Assembly: GCF_022376445.1 (NCBI RefSeq)
Contig: NW_025955322.1
Coordinates: 1 to 39,745 of the forward strand
Direction of reading: 5' to 3'
Source of the DNA: Fomitopsis serialis
Lineage: Eukaryota > Basidiomycota > Agaricomycetes > Polyporales > Fomitopsidaceae
Length of the DNA stretch: 39,745 nt
Under the pieces are notes generated by a model, which saw nothing but the letters and a program-made list of their open reading frames with translations, ran no database searches and was not told where the DNA came from. Positions within the stretch are counted from its first letter, which is position 1, and the number at the start of each line of letters is the position of its first letter. This document shows positions 1 through 11,509 of the stretch, in pieces. Both the position numbers and the translations under genes were made by a program.

Positions 1-3000
1 CGACGTCAATTTGCGAGTCGCGACGCGGCGCGCAGAACGCACGCGTCTCCCAAACGCCGCGGCGCCGCCTCGCACGCACTCCGGTCCCCCTCTAACTGCA
101 AACGGGGAGAACTTGCGCAGGTTCTCAGATGTTGCGGCGCTCATCAACATCTTCTCGTTATAACTCTGATGCTCATTGACAGTGGAGGGCTCCGGGGAGG
201 ACCCGCGACTCACGAAGACGCTCGCGATCGTGCCCAATTGCCCGTGCCTGCCAGGACCACCTCCTATGTCCACGCCATCATGGGGCTCCCGTATTTTGGC
301 AGCGCTATCGGACGCGACTGAACCATCTGGCCGTATTATCCTCAGGGCGGTCCGGGCGTTTGTGTAGATAAAACATCATATCAGCCCGCTCACCCCGGAT
401 CGGAAGTGGTCGCGTCATCTCATATTACAGCTTGTCTGTCCCGACTGTCCGAGCACATACAACGCCTTTCTCGAAATGCTCCCCCTTACTTCTCAGGTCC
501 TCGAGTTGCCCCTGTCGAACCGCCAAAATTTAGACACATCGCAAGCCGAAGACATTGACACTCTGGATCTGAGTATGAGCGCCACACTACCATCTAACTA
601 TCATCCAGGGCGACGTTCGGTGAGAGTCAAAATTTTTGGCTCGTCCTCTGCGAGGGATTATCCCGTGTCCAGTGAGCTCATAGCAGGCAGCGAATGGGCA
701 AAGTTCGGAGTAGAGACCCACTTTAGACATCAAGATTGCCTTTACAGATGATCGCCCAGCTCTTCGCCTCCTTCTTTCCCCACACCCCCATCCCGTACGA
801 GCCCGTGTACCTTTCCTGGTTAAGCAGGCTCTCGAGCTCAGCCCGCGTTCGGATGACCGCACCGTATGGCGCGATCTCTGTACGTACGACTTACAGGGCG
901 CCTCACTAGAGCCGGGCTCGTGCTCGATCGATGTGCGGCGTAGTATGCAGGAGTGCGCACGAACGACCTCTCCCACCCGCGCCCTGTACGTACAGCGGCG
1001 TTTAGTAACATCGATCTGTGACACAGAGGGGCTCGCTACAAAGCAAGGGCGACACAGGCTGCTTGCGTGGGGTTGAGATATGTTACAGATCGGTGAAGCT
1101 GGGTATGTAGTACATCGCATGTCCTTTGCACCGGCACCATTTCATGTTGATCCCATGGTTGAAGTCGGCGAGCAAGAGTCGGACAGTGGGTGGTCAGTTA
1201 AACTTATATAGCAGCACTCATTGTGAGCTTGTTCATTGGACAATGGCCTCACAGCCACAGCAGCAAATGGCTGCGAAAAGGCTTTGCCAGTGGTCTGGGG
1301 CCACAGCGCGACGTCAGAAATTGGTGTGGCCGCGGCGGGAGTTCGGGCGCCTAAGTCCAACTTCGCTCGAATGGACGTTGTCAGAGCCGTAAACCTGTAT
1401 CAACCACGCTCATATGGACATCAAAGTGGATCTTCCGAAAGAATGGCCCATCGCGCAAATTTGCGTGATTTTCAATCGGATTTATAGGGATTTGTGAACG
1501 AGCAGAAGCACATTCTATACAGCAGAGGGCGGGAATAATCGTTTGCGAATCGACAATTTGTACTTGTTTATTGCCTGGCTGCACCCCCTAGGCCGAAGTA
1601 TGCTCGCTTCGCTCGCAATAAATCTTGATATCGGTCGAACTCACCATCCACTCTCAGGCTCTCGTCCGCGTGGGTTGGATCGCTCACCGGTAGGCCGTGT
1701 CTCTGCGATTCGTGGGTTGGCGCTGGTGTTGGGCCTTTAAGTATACCGTGCTTGGTTAGTGTTTCTCGTGATCGTCTATAAGCTTGGACCACTTGCAATA
1801 AGGCGTCATGGTCAGATTGCTTCCTAGCGAAGTGCGCGGGAGGCCATGTTGCGGCTAGCCACTCCCAAGGCTGAACGTCTTGGTATGAACATCGTGACTA
1901 GGAGTCCCTCGCCTACCAGGATCAGAAGTCAATCCCGAGTAAAGAGCCCTTCCAGCTAAGCTGGGCTCATGACCGCTGTACATAACTTACCTATGGATGA
2001 TACCTCTGCTAAGTGTGGCTCTTCCGTGCGCGCTTCCGCTCTAAGCCCAATACCGACCTCTTCTATTCGCCCGGTCCGGAGCGCTCTAACGCCCCGGCTT
2101 CGGAGACCCCGATGGCCACTGGACATTGACATCGCGCGCGCGATCGGAGAGAAGGACACAGTAGCGGGTGGAAGGGAGGGGCCGGCCGTCGGGCTTGCGG
2201 CTGCAGTGTGACCGGCTGTCGTCGAACCGCAGCCGGTCGGGCGAGCAAGTTCTCCTGCGCAGGCAGGGATGGTCAAGTGTGCTAATGCTAAGATGAACTA
2301 TGTAGCTGGTGCAGTCTCGGGATTGTTCTTTATGCCCGGAGGGGGAGCACCGTCTCGCCTGCGCATATCGAACTACAGTCTACTAAAGTGAGCTTTCTAG
2401 CTGAAGAGCGCTGCTTGCACTGAATGAAACATGCGGCATACCGGATATGCTCGAACTTGAAGCTTGACATCGCCGTCCACCCATGTTTGGTGCGAGGTAA
2501 GCTCTGGCACATATAACGGGAACACATACTATAAAATATGAGGCTCATCCATACTCACCATGTTCGTCGTGGCCTACCGGAACCGATTCGGAAGTCGCAC
2601 CTCGAAATTGTTCGTTCTTCCGATCGACTGCGTACTCACTGTTGCCTCTTGTGGCGGCGATTGGTCGCAAGTATACGAGCCGGAAATGCTGGCAGGGCGA
2701 CTACAACATAACTCTGCTCAATCAGAATAGTTATCTTGAACATCGAGGTCAGTTTGTGCCCATGTACTTACCGGTAATACTCAGGATTGCAATTTGTTTC
2801 ACTGTAGTCCCCTCAAGCCGGGCGCGGTTCGACGTGAATAAGGAAGGACATTCGATACTCCCCTACTTCACGTCTCAGTGACGATTGACGAGCCACTCGC
2901 CTTGCAAGTACGTGTGAAACTGGTCTCATGCAGGATAACAATACTGCCCTGTGCTTTCCGCCACAAGCTAGGACGAAACTATCAGGCATAAAAACCGTAA

Positions 3001-4137
3001 GGACTCGGAAGCACTCACGACATCCAATATCTGTGTCTTCTCCAAAGTTTATGTCGCTGACGTCCCATCAAACCACTGACATGTCTTCATCGCGATGCAA
3101 TCGTCTCGCAAATGGCGGAGGAATCCACTGCTCTAGATGTGAAACTTGGGCAGGAAACAGTGGTTTTCACGTCAAGGGATTCTCGATGCAGAGGCCTGGC
3201 TGTTTCACAGAGCTTCACAAGACAGCCTTGCTGACTTCCACGGGTTCGCGTAGTCCCTGGATGCCGCATATATGTGTCATACATACTGGGAGTTGGTTCG
3301 GCCAGCAGCCTAGGAAGTTGAGCAGTACAGTAACATAATGACCTCGGTGCTGGCATGGACAGCGGGCTGGCAGGAGGGCGACCCTCGGGCGCCAATACTT
3401 ACTTGAAGTAGCTTTTCGGAAAAGTCCGGACTAAATTGTATCGGGCCACGATCTCGGCCACCCTAGTATGGAATACGCTTCCTCCGAAGGCAGTGAACGT
3501 CTGACAGGAATGTGCGCGACTTGTATGATGATCCACTATCCAATATTTGTGAGTGAACTATTGAGCTACCTCGAAAGTCAAAATGGGCTGGACTTGAACG
3601 ACCCAGTCTCATACGCATGCCAATTTGTTGTCAGTTAAGTTCGAACGCGGGGAGTACTTACCTTTCAACCTTTGTGGTACCATGTCAACCGTTGATCACT
3701 TTTCAAGGGCGTTCTCTTTCCAAGACGACATTGGACCTGACTTGCGACCTGGAATCTCGTAATTCCGCCGCATCTTCCGAATACGACTCCATGCGATGAA
3801 GGGAAGGTCACGGTCGTGTTTGATGCAACCTATTTAAGTATTAGACCGTATTCGCCAGGACTTACTAGGTCGCTGCACAGAAATGATCGCAAAGTGGAGC
3901 CAATTTCGCTAAGACTTTTGCTCCAACTACTGCAGATTCGGCCCTAAGATGCCTGCTATTGAGGCGTGCGTGTGGTGCAGAGTCTCAGAGCCTCCTCAAC
4001 TTCAAATATTCCGTGACCTAGGTGCTAGCGGGTACGGTCTAATGGCAGCGCCATTCGATGATTTTGGCCGGGTCGACGAGATTAAAGATCATTAACCCAC
4101 CCCTGTGTCACAGCCTCAGGGACACCCCGGCCGCGGG
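1..4137. other. Stretch without a confident gene (left end)
   Basis: No protein family is recognisable in these four kilobases, and the frames are short and mixed. Two things stand out. On the minus strand a frame stays open from about position 370 to the window edge, with Ser/Glu/Asn-rich composition; it could be an internal exon of a gene running off the left side. On the minus strand between about 3990 and 3090, several short open segments can be joined through canonical introns, but no domain emerges. Base composition is very GC-rich only in the first 130 bases. I call neither as a gene. Confidence 0.4.
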
Positions 4138-4145
4138 TATATAAG
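4138..4145 (+). promoter_or_regulatory. TATA box of the small secreted protein gene
   Basis: TATATAAG lies in a GC-rich context about 230 bp upstream of the ATG at 4377. It is a canonical TATA box on the plus strand and implies a leader of about 200 nt. The assignment to the 4377 gene is by position only. Confidence 0.55.
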
Positions 4146-4376
4146 AGGGAATGATTGGCATGGATCGCCAGCTCTTCTCTTCTCTTTCTGAGCTCACCCC
4201 GAGTATAGGTGCCGGTCGGTGAGCCGCCTTTGCGCAAATCTCTTCCGCTGACGATAGTGTACTCATGGATGTCCTTCGACCACTGGCAGCCTGACTTGTT
4301 TTTCACTGCGAGTCGATCCTTCATTCACGTCTCACTTTACGACCTAGCCACTCTCGATCCCACTTAGCTTCCGACA

Positions 4377-5274
4377 ATGCGTTTCGCGTCCGCCTTTTCG
4401 TTTGTCCTCGCCGCTGTTGCCGCGGTCCCAGCACTGGCCCTTCCTACCTGGCGGTATGCACCATTCACGCAATCTAATCACAGGTTATTGGTATACTTAC
4501 GTGTTCTTTTAGGTCATCTGCTCAAGAGCGTTCTCTGACTGGATATGGTCAACCTCCGGTAGCTCGTGGGTGGACCGACGTCGTAGCAAGGGCCCCCGAC
4601 CTGGAGGATGGTCTACTCGCTCGCGACGATTTCTACGTGCGCTCCTACGACGATGAGCTCTATGCTCGTTTCGACTACGAGGACGTTCGAAAGCAGAAAC
4701 GCGAGGACGCCCGAGTCCTTGCCCGGGAGTTGGCGCACTTGCTCCTTGCACGCAACGGACGTAAGCAGGATCATTTAATTCATTAGATCAACAGTTTACT
4801 GAGACTACGCAGATATGCACCTGGTATCGGTGATTCAACAGACGCCAGGTACGCGCGAGTTATTCACTCATCAATCCGCATGTTGACTGATATATATGTT
4901 CCTGCACAGGTGATGACGGTCTGTACCACTGGAAGCTCCTCATCGGTGCCGAGCGCGCAGCGGGCACCGTCTGGCACGACGTGATCTGGTCCGACAAGAA
5001 GCACATCGGCATGGAGCACCGCGGCCCTAAGCCCTTTGACGCGGCCAAGTCGAAGGGCCACATCAAGACCTGGCACATCGCTGACATCGACGCCGCACAC
5101 GTCGCCCATCTGAACACCATCGCGGCGAGCACCCGCACGCCGAAGTACGAGATCGCCGACATTGACAAGAACTGCCAGACATGGATCGAGGACGTGATTA
5201 AGGAGGCGGTGAGCAAGAAGATCCTGCCTGCGAGCGCAACGTCTGCGCTCGCGAAGGTCCCGAAGGCGGAGTGA
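4377..5274 (+). CDS. Secreted protein of unknown function with His and NCQ motifs
   Basis: Four exons join in phase to 241 residues: 4377-4453, 4513-4760, 4813-4848 and 4910-5274. Residues 1 to about 21 are a classic signal peptide (MRFASAFSFVLAAVAAVPAL), so the product should enter the secretory pathway. A charged, Arg/Asp-rich middle part (about 25-105) has several dibasic or Arg pairs and may be a propeptide or disordered linker. The C-terminal half (about 107-241) looks globular: GLYHWKLLIG with His127, then a Lys/Asp/His-rich stretch, then DKNCQTWIEDVI with Cys209. I do not recognise the family. The His-then-Asn-Cys-Gln order recalls papain-like NlpC/P60 or LRAT-type folds, but that is inference. 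A TATA box precedes the gene and all introns are 52-61 bp. There is no gene neighbour on the left, and the ISA2 gene lies 1.6 kb downstream. Confidence 0.8.
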
Positions 5275-6863
5275 TTGGCTACGATGTGTTATGGGTGGAT
5301 CATCTCATGTTTACATCAGTCACTTGAGCTAATTTTAATTCAAGCATACTTGGTTTTTCAATATCGACAATCTGACTACCTTGCGGCCCGAGGCCTGAGT
5401 GATTATCATGGCATAGCCCACGGTGATATATGAGTGGCTTTAAATATCGAATAATGTATACGCGTGCATATCTCTGTCACGCGGCGATATACGTAACTGT
5501 ACCGTTCAATACCATGCACATTCGCTTCATCCGCAGTATCTGACGCACGCGGCACAATCGAGGTCTTGAATACTAACCAAACAGCCTTATCTTACTTATA
5601 TGCGGGATGGATCCTCACGTCACACAAAGCAGTCCCACACAACGCCATAATTGACACATATACCCTACGAAGTAGGTGACAACGTTATCCGCCATGGACT
5701 GCCAAACATCCGCATCATTAGAGTCGGCTACAGAGCATAGAAGGAAGGGACTCACGTCGTGCTTCTCTGAGCAAGGCTCTACCAGGATCGTTGCCGACCC
5801 GAGTAGACCTCTTCAGCGTCGCAGCGAGTAGCCACCCCGAATTTCGCGAAGGGGCGACCACGGTCGGCCACCAGGACCGCGACGCACTCAGCTGTGGGAG
5901 AAACTGTAAGTGGGTCGTGCCATGTTCGCCGCCGTCAGGGTACTCACAACTGCCTGGAGCCTAGGAAAGTATGGGCATGTTGGTGGAGAAACCGAGGCGA
6001 CGCTCGACCGTTTATATAGCTCGAGAACGGGTTGAGGGCAGGTCAACAGCGGACAGCGTCCGCGTCTTCCTGAACACCTGGTCCCTCACATGGTGTCCTG
6101 CGCAGAGGTTCTATGGCTTCTATTTGCTTTCCGGGTGACAGCCCCATACCCCATCCGCATGTATCGTTCACAGCCCTGAGCATCGCGCCGCAATATGGCT
6201 CGAGACCGCAGCATGTCTGCCTGGTTTGTGAAGGAGATGAAGGTTTACCTCTCACGGCTGTCTTCCGGACGGCATCGAGTGGTTCGGAAGCACGGGCACG
6301 AGGCTTAGTAGCACGGAGCACAGTCGTTCGTTGGAGCTACACGTTGAATATAGCAAGGTTCGTATCATTCTCGTCGCCGTGCTATCAACGCACGAAGACG
6401 CTATGACCATGCACGCCCCAGATAAGCTTCAAGGAGCGCGGTACGGTGTAATGGCCTACCGAGTCCTGAAGTCTGAGGCCTGAGGCCTCGCAGTGGCAAG
6501 TCAATGAGTTCCTTCACACGCTACCGAGGGGCGGGGAAGCTCCAAATTGTGGACCACGTCAACAGCCGTCGATAGCCTCAGGTTTGTCAGAGTACTTGGG
6601 CGATGACTCACACCTCCAACTTCATCAGAGACAATGCAGGTGCGCTTGTGGGACCATGTTTGGCCAAGACAGGAATCAACAGCATGTGATGGGTCACTGA
6701 GACGTGGATCACGACTGATAGGCCATATCCCGCTGGATGCTTCACGCCGTGTGACAGGCTGACGCCGCGATAACGAGCAGAAAATGCGTAGCGAGAAGGG
6801 GATGACGCACTACAACATTATTATATATCATACAGACATCGCCTCAATGCGCCTCTATGCAAA
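5275..6863. other. Intergenic stretch, no gene called
   Basis: Only short unrelated frames are present between the secreted-protein gene and the 3' end of ISA2. A TATA-like element (TATATAAAC read on the minus strand, about 6011-6019) is followed by short minus-strand open segments with possible splice sites down to about 5780. No convincing protein results. A small palindromic run, GAGGCCTGAGGCCT, sits near 6475-6490. Confidence 0.4.
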
Positions 6864-8081
6864 CTAGATCTTGAGCTCCCAGCTGACACCACAGCCACAG
6901 CTGCCTCCTTTCGCCTGCACGGTTTACTACATCACTCACTCCATCACTGAAAGAAATACAGACGGGCGCACCTGCGGATTGTCTATTACCCGGAAGCTGC
7001 TACCAATCAGCTCAGTAGCGAAGTCGATGGCAGAGCCCTTCAACAACGCCATGGACACCGCGTCGACGTAAATGTTGGAAGGCTTCACCGTCGGGTGAGA
7101 AAAGTGGCTAGGGATGCTGCGTGAGCAAACGGGAGTGCAGAGTTGGTGGGGGCATACGCACTAGTCGTCTTCTTGTCGCTTCTTCGCGAGCTCTAGCTTG
7201 TACTGGTACCCGTGACAGCCGCCGCTCTCTACCGCTATTCGCAATGCCGCGTTCGGGTTATGCTCTCGGTTTGCGAGTGATCGGAGTTGCTGCCGGTTTG
7301 TTTGTCAGCGCATGTAAATATCATGACGGATGAACAATGTCAATGCCAGAAGCTGAGACGTTCACAACAACCCATATCTAACCTCAACGCAAATCACATT
7401 CAACCTCGAGCGAGTTGTGAAGTCAAGAAATACGTTACGGAGTCGCGGAGACTTCAGGTGACTTCAGGCTGCCCAAGCTTATACAGCAACCGCGGTTTCT
7501 GGTACAGCACGAGTGTGACAGCGTCTGTGGCCCTTGATGTATGGGCCCAGTAGCTAGCTTTGTGCCAGGTGTAGCGAGGTAAGCGGCCAGGCAACACCGA
7601 GCGAGCTAGGTATGACGGTGGTAATCGGGGCACCACCCCCCTGGCTACGTTCCACAAAGCTCATAGCAAATCCCATCCAAGTCTCAATGCCAAGGATATC
7701 ACTTACCTCTGCTGCCCTGTCAGTAATCTCCAGCTCCGCCTCCTCTGGCGGTACGAAGTCCACGTCCGGGTCATCCGCATCCTCGTCAGTCTCCTCCACG
7801 GAACTTGGGGACGGGTATGCGACAAGCACTGACTGCTTCGTCGGAGGGTGCTGCGCGAGAGCAGCTCTTGTCGAAGCCGTGGTGCTGAAGGCACGTTTGG
7901 AGTTCGAATGACGCAGAGGTCTAGCTGCATGCTGGTCTAGTACCACCCCGGTCCGCAGCTCATTCGTCGCCCAGCGATGAAGACAGCGTAGACCGCAAGC
8001 AGATGTGCTTGAAGAAAAGGAGACTGCCTGTCGCATTAGCGAACTCTTGGACACTCTGGTGATAGTGTGCAGAGAGGACAT
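6864..8081 (-). CDS. ISA2: Mitochondrial iron-sulfur assembly protein Isa2 (A-type carrier)
   Basis: Four minus-strand exons (8081-7707, 7289-7162, 7107-6972, 6914-6864) give 229 residues. The N-terminus (MSSLHTITRVSKSSLMRQAV and following) is Ser/Arg-rich with an RAFSTTA segment, as expected for a mitochondrial presequence. An acidic linker precedes the A-type carrier domain, which starts at LEITDRAAEQLRSLA. The three family cysteines are present: Cys150 in ESGGCHGYQYK, and Cys219 and Cys221 in the C-terminal SCGCGVSWELK. In yeast and animals Isa2 works with Isa1 in maturing mitochondrial [4Fe-4S] proteins. The start was chosen because the open frame upstream lacks protein-like composition. 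Intron 1 is 417 bp while introns 2 and 3 are 54 and 57 bp; I found no gene or inverted repeat inside it. The gene is divergent from the deacetylase gene across about 450 bp. Confidence 0.92.
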
Positions 8082-8528
8082 GGTGGAGGTACGAGTAAGC
8101 ACGGTGCTGACTGGTGCTGAGCGGTGCCACAGTGCCAATGACCGAAGCCCCGATCGTAGATTACCAATCTCAGATCCTTTCCGGCGATATCCGGCTAAAC
8201 TCTCTCTCTCTCTCCGGTGGCGCATTGCGCTCCTTGTACCTTGACCACTACATCCATCTCTCTGTAATGCAGCAGATGTATTCTTCTCAGCCAGCAGCCG
8301 AATGGATCCTTTTTTCATATACAGGAAGCCACACAGAGCATGTGGTAGTTCAACCTGATTTCGCAGCAACGTTCTTCATGGTAATTGGCCAACCGTGTGT
8401 TTCCATGCCCGATAAAGGTCTCGCCCATATGCTCCTCGGCGTCGGAGCATGTCGAACTCGGGGCCTGAGTCCATAAAGCACCATCTCGGCCATCCAGCAC
8501 AGCCATCCTTTTCAACATCTTCACCACC
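8082..8528. promoter_or_regulatory. Shared upstream region of ISA2 and the deacetylase gene
   Basis: This 447-bp interval separates two divergently transcribed genes, so it must hold both promoters. It contains a CT-rich tract (about 8200-8216, alternating CT), common near fungal transcription starts. I saw no clear TATA box for either direction. No open frame here matches a protein family. Confidence 0.5.
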
Positions 8529-10536
8529 ATGTCCTCCCCCAACGGTCTGGTCTGCTTTACCAACTGTTTGTTGCCTTCAGAGGATGGGAGCCTCATTGAG
8601 CGCGATCTATGGATCGATGAGCGTCGGGGAGTCGTCTTAGATTCGCAGGTATGTCCGGCGTGTCGAATTCGAAGTGACCGTGCTGAGCATAGACATAGAA
8701 AACCTTCTTCATGAGGAGGGAGCGTCCCGATAGAGTGATCGACCTCGGAGGCAACATCCTCAGGTAAGTAAGATCCGCGAACCGTCGTGTACAGATAGGC
8801 GACTGATGCCGTAAACAGCCCCGGGTTCATGGACATACAGATCAATGGAGCCTACGGCTTCGACTTCTCCGTATATGACGGAGACGATGAAGTGTATAGG
8901 AACGGAATGCGCCATGTCGCTGAGAAGATCATCGAGACGGGTGTAACATCGTGAGCTCCTTCCATTCAATCATTACACTGTCCGATTGACCTTCATTATA
9001 GTCTTGTCCCCACTATCATCGTGCGTTCGATCCTCAAACCTGAGATGCAGATTGATGATCCACCCTAGACCCAAGAAAAGTCCCTCTACCCCAAACTGCT
9101 CCACCTCCTGCGCCCCTTTGCATCCGCTACTACAGCTACACTTCTCGGATGGCATGCCGAAGGCCCCTTCATCCAAATGGCGAAACGTGGTGCGCACGCC
9201 CCGCAATTCCTGGTGCCCGCGCGCGAAAGCTTCGCCTCATTCGAGGAGTTGTACGGTGCCCAGAACCTCGTAGACGAAGAGGACTGGCTCATGGCCGAGG
9301 GGAGCGATGTCGGCGTGCGCATTGTCACCGCAGCACCGGAGATCGAAGGCGTCATGTCTTCTATTCCAGAGCTGATCAAGCGCGGCGTCGTCTTCTCCAT
9401 TGGGCACAGGTAAGAGCTACTGCCGTATCATTGGCGCAGTGCTTATGTGGGGGACAGTATCGCGACGACAGCCATTGCGACGCACGCCGTGTACCATGGT
9501 GCGCGTCTCATCACCCATCTATTCAACGCGATGCCGCAGCTGCACCACCGCGACCCATCCATCATCGGTCTCCTCGGGGCCTCGCCCTCGCTTTACCCGC
9601 CCGTGTCCACCCCCGCGTCTCCTGCTTCGCCAGCCTCACCCGCATCAGGATCCTCGCACGCGCGGCAGGTGTCTCTGAGCAAGCGGCTCGCGCAGCTGCA
9701 GATCGAGGCTCCGGGCTCCCCGGCGGCTGCTCCGAAGGCGACATCGGAGGCGTTCGATGACCAGCAGACGCCGCCACAGACCCCGATCCTGCGCGCTCTC
9801 GCGAACACGGGCGACTTGAACCTGCGGAAGGGCAAGGTCGACGAGTCGTTCGAGCGTCCATTCTATGAGCTGATCGTGGACGGGATCCACTCGCACCCGA
9901 ACTCTGTCAGAGTGCGTGCGCTCATTCGGCTTGTTGTGTTGCGCTGATTTGACTTCCTTTGTCAGTTGGCGTATTCTTCTTACCCGGAGGGCTGTATTCT
10001 AATTACAGATGGTGAGCGTTCCCCGGCGATCCTTGTGTGTTCGAAACAGAAGGACCCTGACGCGTAGACAGCGATGAAAATCTTGGACCCGCATCTGCAT
10101 GACGGTGTGCACGAGTGGCGCGACGGGAAGCGCTTCGTGAAGGAGGGCGACAAGCTCTACCTCGAGGGCACGGACACCCTCGCAGGGAGGTACGTGCCGC
10201 GTGTTCATTCACCACCCTGCCCGATTTTCACCGCGAGCTTAGCGTGGTCACTCTGGACAAGTGCGTGCGCAACTTCTCGCGGTTCACGGGATGCTCGCTC
10301 GGCGAGGCGATCAAGTGCGCGACGTTCAACCCGGCGAGGTGGGTGTCATGTGCCTTCTTGCTTTGCATTTGTGTGTCGTGGGATTCACTGACGTGCCGGA
10401 TCGCAGGTGCCTGGGGATTGAGAATAAGAAGGGCACCCTACGCCCGGGCGCAGACGCTGATTTGGTCGTGCTCGACCGGAAGGGCAATGTGCAGAGTACC
10501 TGGGTCAAGGGTAGGGAGGTTTGGAAGAAGAACTAA
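8529..10536 (+). CDS. nagA: N-acetylglucosamine-6-phosphate deacetylase
   Basis: Ten exons close in phase to 506 residues: 8529-8648, 8699-8763, 8819-8950, 9002-9020, 9069-9409, 9458-9911, 9966-10011, 10072-10189, 10243-10338 and 10407-10536. The enzyme hydrolyses GlcNAc-6-phosphate to glucosamine-6-phosphate and acetate, the first committed step of cytosolic GlcNAc use, for example from recycled chitin. Amidohydrolase-fold motifs are in order: PGFMDIQINGAYGFDF, GWHAEGPFIQMAKRGAH (metal site), GHSIATTA, HLFNAMPQLHHRDP, DGIHSHP, LITDAM (catalytic Asp) and the C-terminal LRPGADADLVVLD. Exon 6 carries a Pro/Ala/Ser-rich insertion of about 90 residues (about 227-317) not found in bacterial NagA. 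One exon is only 19 nt. No other GlcNAc-pathway gene is adjacent. Confidence 0.95.
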
Positions 10537-10785
10537 TCAAACGGTAGACTGTTCCAGGGACCTCGTCAGTCATGTATCCCTAACTGCTTTAGATGTTGCA
10601 TTGCGTCATACCATGCGGCTAGTTCATGAGAAACTTTGAGATTCTGTGACAAGTAGGCTCTTCAGGATGTAACTTACTACAGCCTTCTTCCAGTCACAGC
10701 CGATATGGCTCTCCAGTCAAATACTAGGTACGGAGGTTCGTGAAAGGAGTTTCAATTGAACGCGGTGCATAATGTAGACTACGTA

Positions 10786-11306
10786 TTATGGCCGTTTGCG
10801 AAAGAGTTGGCGGTGGCGCATTTCCGTTAACAATAATACCACCACCCGCTCCTCGTCAAACCCAACCCTTTGCTGCACCTGCCGCTCGCCGAACACAGAC
10901 GGAGAATGATGAGAATAGAAACTGCGGTACAAATGCAAAATGTAGCCGCGACTTCCAATCTCACCAATTGATTCCCGGAGTTCTCGGGAGCCGGATCGAT
11001 ACAGAGATGATCAACTGCGTCATCTACGTCCTTGCTGACGAGTTCCATCCTCGTTCTTCGGGGTGTGCCTGCGAAAGCTTCGCGAGCCAGGGTACCCGAC
11101 GGAGCTGCTGCAGCTGTAGATCTGTGCGGGGGCACATTTCTCACGGATTGTCACTTGGTTATTTTCTACCGAAATGCCAGTTAGAGCGTATTACGCGAGA
11201 GCGACTTCGACGTCGAATCGACGATCACCTCGCTGTCAGGGTGAGGCTCGCGCGACGACTTCTTTCTCTTCCCAACCACCATCACTGGGCAGCGAACGCG
11301 GCGCAT
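10786..11306 (-). CDS. Tentative small protein of unknown function, three exons
   Basis: Three minus-strand segments (11306-11195, 11104-10965, 10878-10786) join through GT-AG introns of 90 and 86 bp to 114 residues with perfect phase closure. The predicted protein is basic at the start (KRKKSSREPHPDSE), then has TPRRTRMELVSKDVDDAVDHL and an end rich in Val/Leu/Arg (FDEERVVVLLLTEMRHRQLF). I recognise no family. The Met at 11282 could be used instead of 11306. Support comes only from splice consistency and composition, so this may be a false model. It lies between the 3' end of the deacetylase gene (convergent) and the NMNAT gene (divergent, 203 bp away). Confidence 0.35.
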
Positions 11307-11424
11307 GGCGCGCTACACGGCGCGTTGCACGGCGACGAGATGGCGTCGAATCAGGATGTCCGGACCCGTGTGCCCTGACATACAGAGCGCAGCGTGGGAA
11401 GCGCTCCAGGATCCGGTCAGCCGC

Positions 11425-11431
11425 TATATTA
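11425..11431 (+). promoter_or_regulatory. TATA-like element before the NMNAT gene
   Basis: TATATTA lies 79 bp upstream of the ATG at 11510, a typical distance for a short fungal leader. The assignment is by position. Confidence 0.4.
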
Positions 11432-11509
11432 TCTTCTCCATTCGCCATGACCCGCCATAACATTATCTGACTCCCTCGCGCAACCACAGCTAGCCTGCTG
11501 CAAGCCGCC

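Noticed and set aside
587..1120. 177-codon minus-strand frame
   Set aside because: Arg/Ser/Cys-rich composition without any motif, and another long frame opposes it on the plus strand. Both are plausible by chance in GC-rich DNA.
8200..8216. CT dinucleotide run as a microsatellite of interest
   Set aside because: It is short and typical of fungal promoter pyrimidine tracts.
7554..8369. 271-codon minus-strand frame read as one protein
   Set aside because: Only 8081-7707 of it is the first ISA2 exon. Upstream is promoter, and downstream the frame runs into intron 1 past a clear GTAAGT donor.
10788..11378. 196-codon plus-strand frame
   Set aside because: Composition is unlike a protein and it is antisense to the better-supported small spliced model. 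No ATG context or motif supports it.
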